Assembly (NCBI GenBank): GCA_964636665.1
Contig: CAZWVT010000001.1
Span: 92,619 to 156,618, forward strand
Source: JAAYLC01 sp964636665
GTDB taxonomy: Bacteria > Bacteroidota > Bacteroidia > Flavobacteriales > Flavobacteriaceae
Direction of reading: 5' to 3'
DNA: 64,000 nt
In this document: piece by piece, positions 35,996-44,225 of the stretch
Layout of the letters: each line of letters starts with the position of its first letter
Position numbering within the stretch: position 1 is the first letter of the stretch
Position numbers and translations under genes: made by a program
Notes under the pieces: model-generated
What the model was told of the DNA's origin: nothing
Seen by the model: the letters and a program-made list of their open reading frames with translations, nothing else
The model's database searches: none

Positions 35996-36032
35996 CAAAG
36001 GTCGGATGCAGTTGTTTCTAAACTGTTACGAT
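35996..36032 (-). promoter_or_regulatory. possible Pho-type promoter of the TonB receptor
   Basis: On the minus strand: ATCGTAACAG, then TTAGAAACAA 11 bp later, then 8 bp and GACCTTTG (36003-35996), 28 bp before the ATG. The GANNTTTG and its distance to the proximal box match the pstS and lipoprotein promoters, but the boxes are diverged and 11 bp rather than 33 bp apart. Confidence 0.4.
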
Positions 36033-36140
36033 AAAACTTCACTTCAATTAATTTTTATAACACTTCCCGGAATTAAGAATCCTAAATGGAGAGTTTTTTA
36101 ACAGAAATAAAAAGGGAAGGAATTAGTGCGTAACAAAAAA

Positions 36141-36767
36141 TTAAAGATTAGAAATAATGGTAATGATTGAGGAGCTGATGTATTCAATTCCGATTGCAAT
36201 GACAATAAATCCCACGATGCGCGAAATGGCATTTAAACCGGAAGCGCCTAAAAGTTTGACGATGTAGTGTGAATTCCTGAGCATTAGGTAGATGAGCATA
36301 CACACTAATACCAAAGCACTCATGATAATTAGCTGTTCTGCGAAGTGGATAAATTCCTTTTGCAATGAAATCAACAACGAAATTGTTCCCGGACCTGCCA
36401 ACATAGGAATTGCCAGCGGTGTGATTGAAATTGAATCCCGTGTGTGTATGTCCTTTTTTATTGACGCATTTTCAAGCCCTTTATGTTTGTTAAAACTACC
36501 CGTCAATAACGAAAATCCGGAGGAAGCTATTACAAGTCCGCCGGCAATGCGTAAAGATTCGATTGATATTCCAAAGAAAATCAGCAGGTATCTCCCGATA
36601 AAAAATGCAAGTAATAAGATGACAAACGCATTAATTGCAGTTAATAAAGAGGTTTTATTTTTATCTTTCCGGGAGTCTTCCTGAGTTAATGCGACAAAAA
36701 TTGGAACAGTTCCCAAGGGGTTCATTACGGAGAACACACTTGCAAAAACAATTAAGAATAATTCCAT
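36141..36767 (-). CDS. MarC family integral membrane protein
   Basis: A 208-aa protein with six predicted transmembrane helices. The N-terminal VMNPLGTVPIFVALTQ and the central ITPLAIPMLAGPGTISLLI are the two half-signatures of the MarC family. The family was once linked to multiple antibiotic resistance in E. coli; that link has not held up, and the transported substrate is unknown. It lies 50 bp after phoU on the same strand and may be read through from the pst operon. Confidence 0.9.
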   Translation of the reverse strand: MELFLIVFASVFSVMNPLGTVPIFVALTQEDSRKDKNKTSLLTAINAFVILLLAFFIGRYLLIFFGISIESLRIAGGLVIASSGFSLLTGSFNKHKGLENASIKKDIHTRDSISITPLAIPMLAGPGTISLLISLQKEFIHFAEQLIIMSALVLVCMLIYLMLRNSHYIVKLLGASGLNAISRIVGFIVIAIGIEYISSSIITIISNL

Positions 36768-36817
36768 TTGGAGGTTAATTGTTTTTATATAAAATGCTGA
36801 ATTTCAACCTGCTAAAA

Positions 36818-37486
36818 TTATTCAAGTTTTCCTTTGTGTTTAAGCACTTTAGCATCGAGGAAAAAGACAATTTCTTCAACGATGTTTCCGGAATGATCTC
36901 CAAAACGCTCCAATTTTCGAATTAAAAGAATCAATTTTAATCCGCATAAAGCATCCTTTGGATTTTTAATTACATACGATTCCAATCGTTCAAATGCCAT
37001 CTTGTATATCCGATTTACTTCTTTGTCTTTTTTAAGAATTTTCCGAGAGGACTTTGTTTCTTCCAAATCAAAAATTACCAAAGCATTTGTAATCATGTTA
37101 AGCAATACACCGAACATTTTTTCGATTTCCAGTTCTTCAATCAGTTCATTATCGATGTTATTACAATCTCTCTCGATGATATGATGCGCAATTCCTTCGG
37201 CATAATCGCCGATTCTTTCGAGGCTAATGCTTATTTTCATGATAGAAAGAACCAAACGCAAATCGATGGCAACGGGATTGTAGAGTGCGATGTAGTTTTC
37301 GCAATTGCGTTCTACTTTTAATTCCAGAGAATTTACCCTTTTTTCAGTTTGGGCGATTTCCAAAGCAAGCTCCACATCGTTATTTAAAAAAGCAGTTCTT
37401 GCTTTTTCTAATTGTGAAATTACCAATCTCCACATCTGGATGATTTCGTCTTTCAATAATTTTAATTCTTCTTCTTTGTGATTCAT
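36818..37486 (-). CDS. phoU: phosphate signalling complex protein
   Basis: PhoU connects the Pst transporter with the PhoR kinase and represses the Pho response when phosphate is sufficient. The 223-aa protein has two repeats of a three-helix bundle with the metal-site motifs, seen as SLERIGDYAEGIAHH and LERFGDHSGNIVEEI (E/D-x-x-x-D). The ATG at 37486 is preferred over a TTG at 37501. It follows pstB by 26 bp, in the usual last place of the operon. Confidence 0.95.
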   Translation of the reverse strand: MNHKEEELKLLKDEIIQMWRLVISQLEKARTAFLNNDVELALEIAQTEKRVNSLELKVERNCENYIALYNPVAIDLRLVLSIMKISISLERIGDYAEGIAHHIIERDCNNIDNELIEELEIEKMFGVLLNMITNALVIFDLEETKSSRKILKKDKEVNRIYKMAFERLESYVIKNPKDALCGLKLILLIRKLERFGDHSGNIVEEIVFFLDAKVLKHKGKLE

Positions 37487-37512
37487 TCGATTCAATTTCA
37501 ATTTGTTATTAA

Positions 37513-38259
37513 TTAACCAAATCTTCCCGTGATGTAATTTTGCGTGGTTTCTTTCTCAGGGTTTAGAAACATCTTTTTTGTATTGCTGTATTCGATGAGT
37601 TCGCCAAGCATAAAAAATCCGGTATTGTCGCTGACTCTTGCTGCTTGTTGCATATTATGCGTAACAATGACAATGGTATATTGATTTTTTAAATTGTGAA
37701 TTAATTCCTCAATTTTTGAAGTTGAAATTGGATCCAGCGCAGAAGCAGGTTCATCCATGAGTATAATTGAAGGTTTTACAGCCAACGCTCTGGCGATACA
37801 CAAGCGTTGTTGTTGTCCGCCGGAAAGTTCGTAGGCAGATTTGTTTAGTTTATCTTTAACTTCATCCCATAAAGCTGCATCTTTTAAAGATTCTTCCACG
37901 CGTTGTTCGATAAAGCTTTTATCTCCCATATCGTTTACGCGAAGACCATAAGCAACATTTTCAAAAATAGATTTCGGAAAAGGATTCGGTTTTTGAAAAA
38001 CCATTCCCACGTCTTTTCTTAAACTATCGATATTTATCGATTTGTCGTAGATGCTTTTTCCGTTTATCAGACATTCACCTTCCATCCGTGTGTCTTTGAT
38101 TAAATCGTTCATTCGGTTGAAAATGCGTAGAAAGGTAGATTTTCCACATCCCGAAGGTCCAATAAAAGCGGTGACGGTTTTCGGTTCAATTTTCATGCTT
38201 ATGTTTTTAAGTGCTTGAAAATCGCCGTAATAAAAGTTGATATTTTTAGCTTCAATCAT
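37513..38259 (-). CDS. pstB: phosphate ABC transporter ATP-binding protein
   Basis: Drives high-affinity phosphate import. The 248-aa protein has Walker A GPSGCGKST (near residue 33), signature LSGGQQQR (near 145) and Walker B ILMDEP (near 165), with the Pst-specific VGMVFQKPNPFPKSIFENVAYGLR stretch split around the Q-loop. It begins 10 bp after the pstA stop. Confidence 0.97.
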   Translation of the reverse strand: MIEAKNINFYYGDFQALKNISMKIEPKTVTAFIGPSGCGKSTFLRIFNRMNDLIKDTRMEGECLINGKSIYDKSINIDSLRKDVGMVFQKPNPFPKSIFENVAYGLRVNDMGDKSFIEQRVEESLKDAALWDEVKDKLNKSAYELSGGQQQRLCIARALAVKPSIILMDEPASALDPISTSKIEELIHNLKNQYTIVIVTHNMQQAARVSDNTGFFMLGELIEYSNTKKMFLNPEKETTQNYITGRFG

Positions 38260-38268
38260 GTTTTGTCT

Positions 38269-39102
38269 TTATAATTTTTTTCTAAAAAATGAAGCGATTA
38301 AATTCATAATCAATACTATTAAAATGAGTACCAACGCGGTTCCATAAGCCATTGGTCTGGAAGCTTCCAAGTCTGTTCCGCTTGTTGCCAAAACATATAA
38401 ATGATACGGGAGTGCCATGGCTTGGTCTAAAATCCCCGACGGTAATTTTGGTAAAAAATAAGCTGCTACCGTAAATAAAATAGGAGCAGTTTCTCCTGAA
38501 ACCCTTCCGATGGATAAAATCAATCCGGTAATGATGTTCGGAAAAGCAGCAGGAAGCACAATGCGCCGTATCGTTTGCAATTTGGTTGCGCCCAATGCCA
38601 AACTTCCTTCTCGATAACTTTGCGGAACTGCTAACAATGCTTCTTCGGAGGTTCTGATAATTAATGGTAAAACTAGCAATCCAAGCGTTAATGAACCTGC
38701 TAAGATAGAATCGCCGAAATTTAATTTATTTACAAACAATGCCATTCCAAACAATCCGAAAACGATGGAAGGAATACTGGCAAGATTGTTTGTCATAATC
38801 CGAATAATTCTTACAATCCATCCTTTTCCGGCGTATTCTGTAGTATAAATAGCAGACATTACGCCCAGCGGAAAAGCAAATATAAGACTTCCGACAACCA
38901 GATAAAATGTTCCTACGATTGCAGGAAAAATACCTCCTGAAGTCATTCCTTCTTTTGGGAAAGTTGTTAAAAATTCCCAGCTGATTACTTGAATTCCATT
39001 GTATCCGATAAAACCGATAATACTGAACAAAATTCCGATGACCAGCAATCCAAAGAACTTGAAGATGGCAAATGCGATATTTTGGCTTATTTTTTTATTC
39101 AT
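38269..39102 (-). CDS. pstA: phosphate ABC transporter permease PstA
   Basis: A 277-aa inner-membrane permease with six helices. The EAA loop is seen as EEALLAVPQSYREGSLALGATKLQTI (about 153-178), and FPLGVMSAIYTTEYA is the family marker near residue 75. With PstC it forms the channel. Its ATG directly abuts the pstC stop with no gap. Confidence 0.95.
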   Translation of the reverse strand: MNKKISQNIAFAIFKFFGLLVIGILFSIIGFIGYNGIQVISWEFLTTFPKEGMTSGGIFPAIVGTFYLVVGSLIFAFPLGVMSAIYTTEYAGKGWIVRIIRIMTNNLASIPSIVFGLFGMALFVNKLNFGDSILAGSLTLGLLVLPLIIRTSEEALLAVPQSYREGSLALGATKLQTIRRIVLPAAFPNIITGLILSIGRVSGETAPILFTVAAYFLPKLPSGILDQAMALPYHLYVLATSGTDLEASRPMAYGTALVLILIVLIMNLIASFFRKKL

Positions 39103-40308
39103 TTACGAATGTTTTTTCTTTGAAATAAGTTCTGCCGAAACAGAAATAATCAATGTAAATACAAATAAAATTGCTCCTAATAAAAACAATGCCTGATAGT
39201 GAGCGCCACCCGCCGGCGCTTCTCCTAATTCTGCGGCAATTGTAGCAGGAATGGTTCGTACGGATTCAAAAAATGAAGTAGGCATAATGGCTGCATTTCC
39301 GGTAACCATCAACACGGCCATCGTTTCTCCGATGGCACGCCCCATTCCTAAAACTATGGCAGCAGAAATCCCGGATTTTGCATACGGAATAACGACTTTA
39401 TAGATGGTTTGCCATTTGGTTGCGCCCAATGCCAAACTTGCTTCACGCATTCCCAACGGCGTGTTGCGCATGGCATCCTCAGCAACAGAAATAATGGTGG
39501 GTAACGCCATAATAGCCAAAATGACACTTCCTGTAAGAGCAGTTTCACCTACGGGAAGATTGAATGTTTTTTGAATCAAAGGAGCAACTACAACCAATCC
39601 GAAAAATCCATAAACTACCGAAGGAATTCCGGCAAGAAGTTCGATAAGCGGTTTCATAAATTTCCGCTCTCGAACTCCTGCGAGTTCAGAAAGATAAATA
39701 GCTACACCCATCCCCAATGGCAACGCAATAATCATGGCGCCTAAACTAACTAACAGTGTTCCGAAAACTAATGGTAAAACCCCAAACAAAGGGGAGGGTG
39801 TAGCAGTTGGAATCCAATCGGTTCCCAAGAAATATTCTTCTAAATCGACGGTTGAAGATTCCAGTTTTTTTATATTATTTCCTTCCGGTGCGTATTCATC
39901 GGGAAGAAAGGCAATAATTCCTTTTTCACGGCTGATGACTTCTCCTAATTTTTCGGGAAGAAGCTCGTAGTTTTCGCCCAGTTCGTCTTCAGAATAGCTA
40001 TCAAAAATGTTATCCAATCTGAATACTTTGATTTCAATATTTCCTTCTCCCAATGCGCTCCAGGAAGTAATCTCGGAATCGAATATTTGTTTGGTTTCTG
40101 TCGGACTTAAATTATCGATTCCGTTTTCGCTGTTTATATATATGCTGTAACCTTCTTCAATATCCGGCGTATTAAAAAGACCGATTCCTTCAGTAAAAAG
40201 AAAAACACTTATAAATAGGATGATGATACTTGTAATCGCACCACTGAGTGTTAATATTTTTTCCGTGATTTTGTCAAGAATGCGTCGGTGTAATTTTCGT
40301 TTGTGCAT
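39103..40308 (-). CDS. pstC: phosphate ABC transporter permease PstC with extra periplasmic domain
   Basis: A 401-aa permease, longer than the 310-320 aa usual in proteobacteria. The first transmembrane helix (about 20-40) is followed by an insertion of about 120 residues (45-165) before the normal permease core (about 172-395, with EAA loop EDAMRNTPLGMREASLALGATK). Residues 64-97 of the insertion (DNLSPTETKQIF, TSWSALGEG and EIKVFR) resemble residues 129-163 of PstS from the same operon, as if half of a phosphate-binding lobe had been captured. The second part, GIIAFLPDEYA, also fits a PstS-like strand. The role is unknown. Confidence 0.93.
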   Translation of the reverse strand: MHKRKLHRRILDKITEKILTLSGAITSIIILFISVFLFTEGIGLFNTPDIEEGYSIYINSENGIDNLSPTETKQIFDSEITSWSALGEGNIEIKVFRLDNIFDSYSEDELGENYELLPEKLGEVISREKGIIAFLPDEYAPEGNNIKKLESSTVDLEEYFLGTDWIPTATPSPLFGVLPLVFGTLLVSLGAMIIALPLGMGVAIYLSELAGVRERKFMKPLIELLAGIPSVVYGFFGLVVVAPLIQKTFNLPVGETALTGSVILAIMALPTIISVAEDAMRNTPLGMREASLALGATKWQTIYKVVIPYAKSGISAAIVLGMGRAIGETMAVLMVTGNAAIMPTSFFESVRTIPATIAAELGEAPAGGAHYQALFLLGAILFVFTLIISVSAELISKKKHS

Positions 40309-40335
40309 TGCGATTTTATAAAATCAAATCCCTGA

Positions 40336-41199
40336 TTAGATGCTGATATAACCGACTTCTTCTACAATTTTTTGCCCTTCGTCCGAGAGAATAAAATCCA
40401 TAAACTCTTTTTCAGGTTGTTCCGGAGTGACGAGATGATAATAGTATAATGGTCTTACGATGGGATAGCTTTCATTTTTTACATTTTCTGATGTTGGTGC
40501 GACAAAAGTTTCTCCTTGATCAAATGACACTGAAACCGGTTGAACCGATTGATTGATATAAGCCACGCCAACATAAGAAATAGCGCCTTTGGTTTGCCCT
40601 ACAGATTGAATTATCGAACCGTTGGCAGGCATACTCATAATTCCGGATTTATAGTTTTTCCCCGACATTACGTTGTCTTTGAAAAACTCATAAGTTCCCG
40701 AAGATGTTTCTCTGGAATAGGGAAGGATTTCAAGATCTTCTCCGCCCAATTCGCTCCAGTTTTTTATCTTTCCGGTAAAAATATCTTCCAATTGTTCGCG
40801 GGTAAGTTGGTTTACTTTGTTTTCCGGATGAATTATTACAGCCAAAGCATCATAAGCGATAATAACTTCTTTGAGTTCTTGTCCGTCTGATTCGATTCTT
40901 TGTTTCTCGGAAAACTTTATTTTTCTCGAGGTTTGTGCAATGTCTGTACTATTATTCAACAAAGAAGAAATTCCGACGCCACTTCCTCCACCGGTTACCA
41001 TCAAGTTGGCATCTGTGTGGTCTTTTAAATAAACCTGAACTGCCATTTCTGAAATGGGAAGAACGGTTTCAGAGCCTTTAATTCTTACTGATTGTGCCGA
41101 AGCAGTGGTGGTTGCGGTTGAACTTTCCGAAGATTTTTGCGAATTATTACAACTTATTAGTAGTGTGGTACTAACCAGAAGTATAAAAATTTTTTTCAT
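40336..41199 (-). CDS. pstS: phosphate-binding lipoprotein PstS
   Basis: The high-affinity phosphate receptor of the Pst system. The 287-aa protein has a lipoprotein signal (lipobox LISC, Cys17) and a Ser/Thr-rich linker. Binding-loop motifs follow: KGSETVLPIS near residue 41, GGGSGVGISSL near 70 and YSRETSSGTYEFF near 161. The lipid anchor should keep it on the periplasmic side of a membrane. It is the first gene of the pstSCAB-phoU operon, 27 bp before pstC, behind the two-box promoter. Confidence 0.96.
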   Translation of the reverse strand: MKKIFILLVSTTLLISCNNSQKSSESSTATTTASAQSVRIKGSETVLPISEMAVQVYLKDHTDANLMVTGGGSGVGISSLLNNSTDIAQTSRKIKFSEKQRIESDGQELKEVIIAYDALAVIIHPENKVNQLTREQLEDIFTGKIKNWSELGGEDLEILPYSRETSSGTYEFFKDNVMSGKNYKSGIMSMPANGSIIQSVGQTKGAISYVGVAYINQSVQPVSVSFDQGETFVAPTSENVKNESYPIVRPLYYYHLVTPEQPEKEFMDFILSDEGQKIVEEVGYISI

Positions 41200-41223
41200 T
41201 TTTATTGCTAATTATAATTACTG

Positions 41224-41280
41224 CAAAAATCTCGTTCGTTTGTTACATTCTTTAATAGATTATATTTCTTTTTTGTTACA
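41224..41280 (-). promoter_or_regulatory. candidate Pho-regulated promoter of pstS
   Basis: On the minus strand: TTTGTAACAA (41282-41273), AATGTAACAA 33 bp on (41249-41240), then 8 bp and -7 element GATTTTTG (41231-41224), 24 bp before the ATG. A third, inverted half-site ATTGTAACAT lies at 41313-41322. The layout equals that of the lipoprotein gene. Confidence 0.7.
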
Positions 41281-41418
41281 AATTTAGAAGGTCTAAAATG
41301 CAGAAAGATAGGATTGTAACATTTTCGACACACAAAATGTTTGCCATCCGGAAAGTGTTTAAGTAAAGGAATTCGATTGGTTTTTTTATAAAAGTGCAAG
41401 CTTATTTAAGAAATTATT

Positions 41419-42429
41419 TTAATCTGTGGTTTCATCTTCTTCTTCATCATATCTGGTTTGTCCGGAAGATTGCTGCGGAGGATATTTAGGAGATTTTAGA
41501 TGGGTATCTTGCTGCTTCTTTTCATTTTGTTTTTTCATTTCTTCTCCTATTTGATTGCTGGCAACAAAAGATGCAATCATATTGTTTAGCATATTGCTTC
41601 CGGCTTCCGGTGCATTTGGAAGAAGAATAAGATTGGAATTTGTATCGGCGCCAATCGCTTGAAGGGTGTCATAATGTTGCGTTACCACAATAAGCGCAGA
41701 TGCTTCTTGTGAATTAATTCCAACGTTGTTCAATACTTCTACACTTTCTTCAAGTCCGCGGGCAATTTCACGACGTTGATCGGCAATACCTTGACCTTGA
41801 AGACGCTTGCTTTCTGCTTCTGCACGTGCTTTGGCAACTATTTTGATACGTTCGGCTTCTGCTTCATATTCGGCAGCAACTTTTTCTCTTTCGGAAGCAT
41901 TAATACGGTTCATCGCAGCTTTTACTTGGATGTCCGGATCGATATCGGTAACCAAGGTTTTAATAATATCGTATCCATATTCGCTCATCGCTTCGTTTAA
42001 TTCGGATTTAACGGCAATCGCAATGTCATCTTTTCGCTCAAAAACATCATCTAATTTCATTTTGGGAACTTCGGCACGAACTACGTCAAATACATACGAC
42101 GTAATCTGATCGTGTGGATTCTGAAGTTTGTAAAATGCATCGTAAACTTTTAATGAAAGTACTTGGAACTGAACAGAAATTTTTAATCTTACAAAAACAT
42201 CATCTTTGGTTTTGGTTTCTACAATAACATCCAATTGCTGAATGCGGAGGTTGATGCGACCGGCAATCCTGTCTATCAAAGGGATTTTCAATTGCAGACC
42301 TGAATTGCGAATGCTTTGAAATTTTCCAAAACGTTCGATAATTGCTGAAGTTTGTTGTTTTACGGTAAATAAGCCTGAAAGCAAAATAAACAGACCAAAA
42401 ATTAGTAACGGGTATAGGATAAAGCTCAT
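41419..42429 (-). CDS. SPFH domain (stomatin/prohibitin-like) membrane protein
   Basis: A 336-aa protein with an N-terminal transmembrane helix (about 2-22), an SPFH/Band 7 domain (about 25-180) and a long Ala/Glu-rich coiled coil (about 180-235: ASEREKVAAEYEAEAERIKI), then a Gln-rich tail. This is the QmcA/stomatin type that forms oligomers and organises membrane proteases. No NfeD gene is adjacent. It stands alone on the minus strand between pst and gltX. Confidence 0.9.
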   Translation of the reverse strand: MSFILYPLLIFGLFILLSGLFTVKQQTSAIIERFGKFQSIRNSGLQLKIPLIDRIAGRINLRIQQLDVIVETKTKDDVFVRLKISVQFQVLSLKVYDAFYKLQNPHDQITSYVFDVVRAEVPKMKLDDVFERKDDIAIAVKSELNEAMSEYGYDIIKTLVTDIDPDIQVKAAMNRINASEREKVAAEYEAEAERIKIVAKARAEAESKRLQGQGIADQRREIARGLEESVEVLNNVGINSQEASALIVVTQHYDTLQAIGADTNSNLILLPNAPEAGSNMLNNMIASFVASNQIGEEMKKQNEKKQQDTHLKSPKYPPQQSSGQTRYDEEEDETTD

Positions 42430-42527
42430 AATTTATCGCTTTTAAATTTAAGATTTCGTGAATATACAATATTAAATCGAGATAAAAATACAGATATTCA
42501 ATTCCACTTTTAGCTTTTGGTGAAAAT

Positions 42528-44039
42528 TTACTTTATCTTATCAATAAGATTTTCAATGCGTTTTAAGCTTTCTTTTTTTCCCAAAACGGATAAAATATCC
42601 ATAACATCAGGTCCTTTCATTTCGCCAACAAGTGCCAATCGCAACGGCATCATGACTTTTCCGAAACCGATTTTTTCTTCGCTAATCCAACCTTTGATAA
42701 CAGCTGAAAGATTTTCTGAACTAAATTCATTAACCGAAGCAATTAATTCTTTCACACGTGTCAAATAAGCTGCAGTTTCAGGTTTTACCGTTTTGTCTAT
42801 TGCTTTTTGATCGTATGCGCTTGGCGTTTGAAAGAAAAAACTTCCTTGTTCCCATAAATCAGCAATAAAAGTCGCACGTTCTTTTAATAAAATTACAATC
42901 TTTTTGACATCAACGGAATGCATGATTTTCTTGGCTGACAGAAATTTTTCAAACAATTCTGTAATCTCATCATCCGATAGTTTCTGGAAATATTGATTTT
43001 GAAACCATTTCGTTTTGTCCGGATCAAATTTTGCTCCTGCTTTGTTAACTTTTTTCAGGTCAAAATTTTCAATCAGTTCTTCCAGTGAAAATAATTCTTG
43101 CTCCGTTCCGGGGTTCCATCCTAAGAAAGCGAGCATATTAATAACGGCTTCGGGCAAATAACCGTCTTCCCGATATCCTGATGAAGTTTCTTCTTCGGCA
43201 TTTTTCCATTCCAAAGGAAAAACCGGAAATCCGAGTTTGTCGCCATCTCTTTTGCTCAACTTGCCATTTCCACTCGGTTTTAAAATAAGTGGAAGGTGTG
43301 CAAACTCCGGAGTTTCCCAACCAAAAGCACGATACAACAAATAATGAAGTGGGAGCGAAGGCAACCATTCTTCACCTCGAATCACATGAGAGATTTTCAT
43401 CAAATAATCATCGACAATATTTGCCAAATGATACGTTGGCATGCCATCGCTTTTGAATAAAATTTTATCGTCTAAAATTTTAGAATCTACTTTAATTTCT
43501 CCGCGAATAAGGTCATTTAAGATTAATTGTTCATTTTCAGGCGATTTGAAACGAATGACATAAGGTATTTCGGAATCGATTTTACCTTGAACTTCTTGTT
43601 GCGATAAAACCAATGAATTCGAAAGCTGATTTCTGTTTTCCCAATTATAAATGAACGTTTCGCCTTTAGTCTCTTTATTTTTTCGTAATCGGTCTAATTC
43701 TTCCGCACTGTCAAAAGCGTAATAAGCATTTCCGGAATTTATGAGCTTCTCGGCGTATTTTCGATAAATCTCTTTTCGCTCACTCTGACGATAAGGACCG
43801 ACTTCTTTTTCTTTTCCCGGCCCTTCGTCGTAAGAAATTCCGAGCCACTCCAATGATTCGATAATATATTTTTCCGCTCCCGGAACAAATCGGTTTTGGT
43901 CTGTATCTTCAATTCTCAACAGAAAATCTCCATTGTTTTGTTTGGCAAAAAGATAATTAAACAAAGCAGTTCTAACTCCTCCGATATGTAATGGTCCGGT
44001 GGGACTTGGAGCAAAACGAACACGTATGCGATTGGTCAT
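42528..44039 (-). CDS. gltX: glutamyl-tRNA synthetase
   Basis: A class I synthetase that charges tRNA-Glu. The 503-aa protein starts RVRFAPSPTGPLHIGGVRTAL (HIGH-type motif near residue 17) and has KLSKRDG (KMSKS-type, near 265). The C-terminal 180 residues form the helical anticodon-binding domain. Sizes and motifs are standard. A promoter element lies 25 bp upstream. Confidence 0.97.
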   Translation of the reverse strand: MTNRIRVRFAPSPTGPLHIGGVRTALFNYLFAKQNNGDFLLRIEDTDQNRFVPGAEKYIIESLEWLGISYDEGPGKEKEVGPYRQSERKEIYRKYAEKLINSGNAYYAFDSAEELDRLRKNKETKGETFIYNWENRNQLSNSLVLSQQEVQGKIDSEIPYVIRFKSPENEQLILNDLIRGEIKVDSKILDDKILFKSDGMPTYHLANIVDDYLMKISHVIRGEEWLPSLPLHYLLYRAFGWETPEFAHLPLILKPSGNGKLSKRDGDKLGFPVFPLEWKNAEEETSSGYREDGYLPEAVINMLAFLGWNPGTEQELFSLEELIENFDLKKVNKAGAKFDPDKTKWFQNQYFQKLSDDEITELFEKFLSAKKIMHSVDVKKIVILLKERATFIADLWEQGSFFFQTPSAYDQKAIDKTVKPETAAYLTRVKELIASVNEFSSENLSAVIKGWISEEKIGFGKVMMPLRLALVGEMKGPDVMDILSVLGKKESLKRIENLIDKIK

Positions 44040-44064
44040 ATTTAAAAAAAATTCAGAATGACTG

Positions 44065-44072
44065 CAAAGTTA
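44065..44072 (-). promoter_or_regulatory. -7 promoter element for gltX
   Basis: TAACTTTG on the minus strand, 25 bp before the gltX ATG. Confidence 0.55.
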
Positions 44073-44192
44073 CAACTTGAATATCGGATTTTAAACTTAG
44101 ATTTATCAAGAATAGTAAACCTTAGTTTTTTGGCTGATTTTTTGCAACTGATACGGAAATCATATATATTTCGTTATCGCATTTAATTTAAA

Positions 44193-44200
44193 TAAATTTG
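44193..44200 (+). promoter_or_regulatory. -7 promoter element for the DUF4175 gene
   Basis: TAAATTTG, 25 bp before the ATG at 44226. Confidence 0.55.
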
Positions 44201-44225
44201 AGGACTTTGAAGAAGACGTAAGTGA

